Shown: one piece after another, positions 57,855-64,000 of the stretch
Layout: each line of letters begins with the position of its first letter
Numbering within the stretch: position 1 is the first letter of the stretch
Origin: Allodiplogaster sudhausi
Taxonomy: Eukaryota; Nematoda; Chromadorea; Rhabditida; Diplogasteridae
DNA length: 64,000 nucleotides
Reading direction: 5' to 3'
NCBI GenBank assembly: GCA_945643635.1
Contig: CALZFC010000356.1
Span: forward strand, 2,243,501-2,307,500
Notes under the pieces: generated by a model
Told to the model about the DNA's origin: nothing
The model's input: only the letters and a program-made list of their open reading frames with translations
Database searches by the model: none
Position numbers and translations under genes: made by a program

Positions 57855-60470
57855 CTAAAGATAAAGAGCTTCGTAGATTTGAGCTTTTCGTCGTATGTAG
57901 TAGGACCAGTAGATGATCTGAAAAATCGAAGCCTAATCAAGAAGGAAAGGCAAAAAATCTCCACTCTTTTAAGTCTCTTGTTCTAGATTAATTTAAACTA
58001 AACGGATGAATGCCTGCTCTGGAAGAGTATTAAATAAAATAAAAAAATAAAAATAAAACAATAAATTACGAGTAAATTCACAGCCGAATTTGTCGATATC
58101 TTCATTCTTGTTCTAAATAAATGTATACGAATGCTCTGGTCGAACATTAAATAAACTTAAATTCTCAGCCGAAATTGGAGCCAATTTAAAAATGGATACA
58201 TTAAAAATGAAGTATCCTAGCGGGAAGACAACGGCGCTCAGTCGATCGATCCGTTCGGGAGTCGCCCACTCGCGGAAGGTCATCCGACGTGTCGACGACT
58301 GCTCCACCACTAACACCTCAATACATTTGAATTCTCGCCTTTCGCGCCATTTACGTAATTTGTTCTTCCCACTCGTTACATTCATCGTAATCTCTAATGC
58401 TAAATACAAACTACTAGAACGTTTTTTTCTCTCTTCCTTATCAACCAATCACACAAGGGGAGTCAGCTATTTTTTTCAGTACTTGTTTTTGGCACCGCCT
58501 GTCATTTTAAACATTACCCCCAACCCAAGCCTCATTGTCAGAAGACTCGGCAGCATGAAGCAGACTTCCGATGCGCACTGATGCTGATGATTGAGAACGT
58601 GACTGTGCAAGTTCTCTCTAGCCACCTCACCTCTAGTCTCCACTATGACCTTGCTCCTCTGGCTCAGGAGGTCGCTCTACCACCTCTCCCCTTCCCGTAC
58701 TCTGGGTCCCAATCCCGTGTGGTCCCTATAATACCTCTCTCCTTCCTCTACCCTGGTTCCCCATCCCGGGTGGTCCCTCTAATACCTCTCTCCTTCCTAA
58801 AACACGGTCCTCCACCCCTCCCCCCACCCCCGAACCTTGTTTGCGACGCCGGGCGGAAACATGAAGCGCTTCTCATACTTGATGAGTCCACGCGGCGAGC
58901 TCTCGTATGATGAGCCGCCCTGCAATTAGAAGCATTAAAAAAGTGAAAAAGAGAGTGAATACGCAATTATTATTACTCGCCCTTTGCGACGCGTGCCTCA
59001 TTCAGTCTAGTGCAACGAAAATAGATTGAGAAATAGACCTTAAAGAGCCCTCGTGACATGCTAGGTGTGAATAGGAACATATGTACATACATATAAAGTT
59101 TGCAGTAAACATGTCTATTTCACCATGTCTATTTTTGTCCAAAGTAAAGTACGAAGGATGGATGAAAATCTCAACTTATTTGTCGAGAGAGAGAGAGTTA
59201 AGGGAAACGAGTTCAAAGCAACTCTTGATAGTAGGGTGAGAGTGGACTATTTGCTAGTTCCTAGTTCCACGGGTCGGGAGAAAAAGGAATGTTCAGAGTC
59301 GGATAGTACGGCCTCGCAGTACTCTCTCTGCTGTGTGAGAAAGTCCCGACAAGGGATACCTAAAGCCCGGCCCGGCCCGGACAGCGCCGGATTTTGGACA
59401 CATCCCTGTTCCAGGGACTTACCGAATCCTTTCGATGATGAAGAGACGTCCCGGTGGCTGCGGCCGGAATGACCAAGGGATGGGGCGCGGACGGAAGAGG
59501 GGGAGAAGGCGGCGTCGGCTCCTCCTTCTGCTTCTTCTTCGGCGCGCCGTCGTCCTTCATGATGAAGCCGATGGCGGCGAGCTCGAGAAGAGAGAGGAAG
59601 ATGAACGTCATCGAGACGATGATCCAGACGTCTTCAATCATTAAGTTATTAATTAATTAATTCTGTCATCTCTTTTAAATGATCGATCCGGCCAATTACG
59701 TGCATGGCAGAAGAAAGTTGATCCTTCCTTTTTCTCTCTTCTTTCCACCTTCTCTAGGTGCAAATAAAGTAATGTACGGTATGTAATTGATTGAAATCCT
59801 GTGGAGTGATTGAGTTACAATCAGAAAAGTAGAATAAGGATATTGCTTATTAGACCAATATTTTAAAAACATAATTAATTAATTTTCTCGCTTGAACGAA
59901 CCAATTGCTTTGATGTAGGAGACGCGCGGGAGGTTGCGCATAATGTTGCCGAACATCATGATCATGGCCAGCAGCGAATTGACGCCGAGCATCGTGCGCG
60001 CCGGGATCGCGCGAGGGCCGAGCGAGAAGGAAATCCAGCTGAGAACGAACAAAAATTTTGGCGCAAATTCAAAAATTATTACACAGTTTTACATTTCAAA
60101 TACACATGAAATATGAGAACAGAAACTACTAACGAAAGAGGCATTTAAATTGGAGAGAGAGAGAGATAAAGAAATTTCATCTACATATGTATATTTAAAA
60201 AAAAAATATCATTTATTGACCAGGAACTGATAAAGGGCGATCACAAATTATTCCAAAAAATAATATTTGTTACCTAATGAAGATGGTCAGATATGTCGGC
60301 AAGTACGCCTGCATAAAGTACCAAACGTAGCGTCGTTCGAATGTCAGACGAATATGCAGCTCATCCCACATCCCAGCCGGGTACGGCTCAACATTTATGA
60401 TATCTTTTCTTCTCTCTTACTCTCTCGGTCTCTCTCTCTCTCTTTCTAACTCTCTTTCTTTCACTCTCCT

Positions 60471-60516
<46 letters not shown>

Positions 60517-63500
60517 AACAGCATGTTTATTAGGCTTTAGTGAAATTCGATGTTTTCTGCGCCTAAATATCTAATAATAATGGCGACAAAAATTAGTAAA
60601 GACATGCGAACCTCGTGAGCAACGGTTGCATTAATCATAATAAGATCAAAATCGGGAAGCACGACCGGCGCCATTACCTGAATTTTATGTGTAATTCTTT
60701 TTTAATAATTAATTTAATTAATTAAATAATTATGAAAATAATTAAACACCTGCACTGGCTCCGGAATCTCGGCCCAGCGCATCTCCACTTCCAGATTATT
60801 GTAGTTGAAGCTGCAAGAATTGGCGCTGGTAGACAAATTAGAAAGCAATATGCAAAGCAAAGTATTATAAAATGCATGATTGGTGAGCTTTTTTTCTTCT
60901 TTTTTTCTTGCTCAAAAAGTAAAGAGAGAAAAAAGAAAAACCCAACCTCTCGTAGATGAGATTGCATGTTTGAATGTCGAGCGGAAAATTGGAGAGATCC
61001 AGGTTACATGGGCCACGAATGCGAAGGCGCTGAAGGTAATTTAATCAATATTTTCGTTTTAATTTAATCAATGTCTTCGTATTACTTTAATAAGATCTTT
61101 GTATAAATCAAGACAAATGGATAGAACATGCTGTAGTAAAGCTTAATTGCAGAAGCAAACGGATACATAGTTGGCGATTACTGACATAATTTACCATGAC
61201 GGTGCCGTTGGGAAAGAGCATGAGGAAGACGCTCCTGAACGGGCTGTCATGGATCTGCGCAATCTTGCTGTTGATAAAGCAGCTGTTCGGCGTCCACAAT
61301 CGTTCGAGAACCTGATGTGAGGGCCCACAGTATTGCATCATCATTTTTTGTATTAATTGGCTAAATAAAATTAATAAGTCTAATAATAATATTCTTTTCA
61401 TCATAATTATAATAGCACATCTTCTACTAATTAATTGGTATATGCGATTTTGCTCGCTCGATTTACTAGCATTCATATATGAAACTACTAGAATGTCCCG
61501 ACAGTATCAGTTACACCTTGCAAAGGGCAGATTAAAATATCAGAAGAAGAAATATTGATTAGTCCAAAACCAACAAAAAAGAAGCTAAAGAAACAAAACC
61601 TGGTGGTTCAGCGACAAATTTCCCTTGCACGGCGACATATTCTCAAAGTTTAGAGCTGGATCGAGCCATCGTTCAGTGATGTAGATATCCATCTGATAAA
61701 AAAAGTGATAATGATATATATATATATATACAAATAAATAGTAAATAAAAAGGCGTTCTTTCCTTATTTGCCTACTTATTGTTACTATTCATATGAGAAA
61801 AAAATTTCTTGCTTTCGTTCTAGAAAACAAAGATAGAAAACGCGTTGAGATATGTTTTGAGAAGAAAGATGGAAAGGAAGATCTTGTAGTGAGGAGAGAG
61901 AGCCACCTATTTGAGAGGAAAGAGAGCCATCTATTTGAGAGGAAAGAGAGCCATCTATTTGAGAGGAAAGAGAGCCATCTATTTGAGAGGAAAGAGAGCC
62001 ATCTATTTGAGAGGAAAGAGAGCCATCTATTTAAGAGGAAAGAGAGTCATTTATTTGAGAGGAAAGAGAGCCATCTATTTGACAGGAAAGAGAGCCATCT
62101 ATTTGAGAGGAAAGAGAGCCATCTATTTGAGAGGAAAGAGAGCCATCTATTTGAGAGGAAAGAGAGCCATCTATTTGAGAGGAAAGAGAGCCATCTATTT
62201 GAGAGGAAAGAGAGCCATCTATTTGAGAGGAAAGAGAGCCATCTATTTGAGAGGAAAGAGAGCCATCTATTTGAGAGGAAAGAGAGCCATCTATTTGAGA
62301 GGAAAGAGAGCCATCTATTTGAGAGGAAAGAGAGCCATCTATTTGAGAGGAAAGAGAGCCATCTATTTGAGAGGAAAGAGAGCCATCTATTTGAGAGGAA
62401 AGAGAGCCATCTATTTGAGAGGAAAGAGAGCCATCTATTTGAGAGGAAAGAGAGCCATCTATTTGAGAGGAAAGAGAGCCATCTATTTGAGAGGAAAGAG
62501 AGCCATCTATTTGAGAGGAAAGAGAGCCATCTATTTGAGAGGAAAGAGAGCCATCTTTTTGAGAGGAAAGAGAGCCATCTATTTGAGAGGAAAGAGAGCC
62601 ATCTATCCATCCACTTCAAAGTCGTTGGTGATCTCGTTGATAGACGTGATTGCTTGAATCCACAACTCGACCGAGACACGCATACCGTCCTCTTCTGAAG
62701 AGCAGAAGTCATTTTGCAAAGCAACTTTTCTTTATTATCATACATATAAGCACTTGTGGAAAAAAAAATTCATTTTTGCAGGAAAAGCGCACGAAGAATG
62801 ACAAAGACCACGATAAAATAGCTTATGAATGTTGCCCGCTTATAGATTCCACTGTATGAAGAACTCTCATTCGCGATTCCTTGGACAGGAAGAATTGAAA
62901 GGAAGCCAAAGTAGCTGCAGAAATGCGCTTGTTCTTCTTCTATAAAACACACCAAGCCATTTTGCCTTGCACGCTTGCTCCGTCCTAACAGAATTGCCCC
63001 GATCCATAAAAGGAATGAAAGGAAGAGGTTATTCTAAAGTTATCGCATACACCATAGAAACCTTCAGAGGACATATGTATGTACATTCCATAGGCGATAA
63101 ATTATAATTTTTAAAAAAGTAGATTAAAGGAGGTATCCGGGGAATAATTAAACTAAGTTATTTTTTATATGAACATATTCATCTTGGCGTAAAACATGTC
63201 TCCAGAAAGTTTGAGCGATTTTCTTCCATTACAATCTGAGAAATAGTAACGTGAAAACTACCGGGTAGAGAATTAGCTACGATAGGTCGGAGCCACCCTC
63301 CTATTTCTCATGTTCTCTCGATCTAGCGACAGGCAACTTTATGAGCGCGCGCATTCAAACGCGTTTTCTAGCGCTACTGTAGAATCATTCGCCGGATACT
63401 TCCTTTAAAGAGCACGAAACTCAATTTCAATCTATTTGATGCTACCTGACAAATTCGCGTCTCTCAAAATCACATGCTCTCTTTCCCTTGTGTTTCAGGG

Positions 63501-63953
63501 AAAAAGCGCGAATTCAAACGTTAGTTTTTTTGGGCTCCTTTAAAGGAAGTATAGCAAGGACTGACTCGGTATCCTGAACTTGCTGTACCCCGTGCCATTT
63601 AGCAGCTTCTCGATGATGTCGATCTGCCTCGTGCAATTACGCTTTTTGCTAGAGGCCGACGCGACCTCCATCAACGGCTGCTGCGGTTCCTTCTCTCGAT
63701 GATGCTGCCGGTCGTGATGTTGTTTGTGCTTGCCATTATGGTGCGTGTGGTGGTGCTTCGAGTGCAGCTCAGAGGTCGACGTTTCGGCAAGGTCATCCTC
63801 ATCCAGATGCCCGCCGCCCTCGACAGCGCCTGCCATCTCAATGACGGTCGCATCCTCTTCGTCGTAGTTGTCGTTAATGGCTGCACCCGACAATTGCGAC
63901 AATTCGACCAGGGCCAGGAAAGGAAGAAGAAAGAAAAGCCGAGATGACATCAT
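57855..63953 (-). CDS. Cys-loop ligand-gated chloride channel, ACC/LGC-46-like
   Basis: Complete gene of 13 phase-consistent exons: 63953-63566, 62694-62615, 61692-61600, 61311-61195, 61029-60947, 60810-60750, 60677-60612, 60386-60274, 60038-59902, 59631-59423, 58919-58836, 58298-58200 and 57917-57855 (TAG); 530 residues. It encodes a signal peptide, a His-rich N-terminal insert, ligand-binding strands ([28 protein letters not shown]), the Cys-loop [15 protein letters not shown] with 13 residues between cysteines, TM1 ([16 protein letters not shown]), TM2 with the anion-channel PAR motif ([31 protein letters not shown]), TM3, a Pro/Lys-rich cytoplasmic loop, and TM4 ([18 protein letters not shown]). 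Plasma-membrane pentameric receptor. TM2 resembles the nematode acetylcholine-gated chloride channel group (ACC, LGC-46); the ligand is inferred. The acceptor of exon 12 could be slightly upstream. Confidence 0.92.
59362..59407. mobile_element. hAT MITE right-end fragment
   Basis: GCCCGGCCCGGCCCGG followed by GGATTTTGGACACATCCCTG matches the right end of the hAT element at 16730-17408. The left end is lost. It ends 16 bases before the 3' edge (donor side) of the TM3 exon. Confidence 0.65.
61896..62608. repeat. 24-bp minisatellite in channel intron
   Basis: About 29 head-to-tail copies of AGAGAGCCATCTATTTGAGAGGAA (24 bases) with very few substitutions (for example ATCTTTTTG at 62555, TCATTTATTT at 62046). 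It fills the intron between the channel's exons 3 and 2, beginning within about 10 bases of exon 2's donor. The unit is a multiple of three without stops, which produces spurious long open frames on both strands. Confidence 0.97.
62695..63123. other. Channel-gene intron 1, no feature seen
   Basis: AT-rich intron sequence. A frame near 62850-62960 looks locally open, but it does not join the channel and has no family resemblance. Confidence 0.5.
63124..63408. mobile_element. MITE family C, copy 3
   Basis: TTAAAGGAGGTATCCGGGGA to GCCGGATACTTCCTTTAA, closely matching copy 1 including GCGCGCGCATTCAAACGCG. It is in intron 1 of the channel gene. The composite flank (CATGCTCTCTTTCCCTTGTG onwards) follows at 63460-63545. 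Confidence 0.88.
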
Positions 63954-64000
63954 GGCCGAAGGCTAAATTCTCGGTATTCATTGTTTTGTTGTCACGTAAC

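Noticed and set aside
61901..62608. CRISPR-like array
   Set aside because: Eukaryotic DNA, direct repeats without unique spacers; it is a minisatellite.
61793..62698. 301-codon ORF of repeating RKESHLFE octapeptides
   Set aside because: It is the 24-bp minisatellite read in frame. All three plus frames and a minus frame are open there, and it lies in an intron of the channel gene.

Overview
The window is nuclear DNA of a nematode. The evidence is a chemoreceptor of the Srg/Srv serpentine type, several broken copies of major sperm protein (MSP), a mucin-like secreted protein ending in a C6/DUF281-like cysteine domain, a neuropeptide receptor of the NPY-like NPR type, and a pentameric chloride channel with nematode LGC/ACC-like features. 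Genes are cut into short GC3-rich exons by introns full of CT/GA microsatellites, while intergenic DNA is AT-rich and crowded with small inverted-repeat transposons. The species cannot be named from the sequence. All exon models below were built by hand from reading frame, phase continuity and GT/AG sites.

Layout. 1-6.7 kb: 3' seven exons (TM3 to tail) of an NPR-type GPCR (+). 9.4-10.8 kb: a complete 169-aa gene (-) head to head with a two-exon ORF (+). 12.5-14.0 kb: secreted cysteine-rich protein (+), convergent with a complete six-exon Srv-like GPCR at 14.5-18.9 kb (-) whose second intron carries a MITE with a hAT element inside it. 20.7-21.8 kb: C-terminal 364 codons of an unrecognised protein (-). 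22.5-33 kb: a rearranged block of MSP remnants in divergent pairs, a family of very short secreted peptides, a palindrome of about 2.8 kb that pairs two of these peptide genes head to head, and an intact-looking Ulp1-like C48 cysteine peptidase gene (-). 35.3-36.0 kb: an unrecognised gene (+). 37.7-40.2 kb: Thr-rich C6-domain secreted protein (-). 41.5-51.6 kb: a small paralogous family (-), one member of which appears to be split by a 6.67-kb foldback transposon with identical 209-bp ends. 52.0-57.0 kb: a protein kinase (-). 57.9-64.0 kb: a complete 13-exon Cys-loop anion channel (-).

The receptors, channel and kinase would act in neuronal or sensory signalling, the MSP pieces point to sperm-expressed gene copies, and the secreted peptides have no assignable function. 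No operon-like coupling is evident. The most unusual parts are the peptide-gene palindrome, the re-use of one leader/signal-peptide cassette with unrelated mature ends, and the nested foldback transposon.
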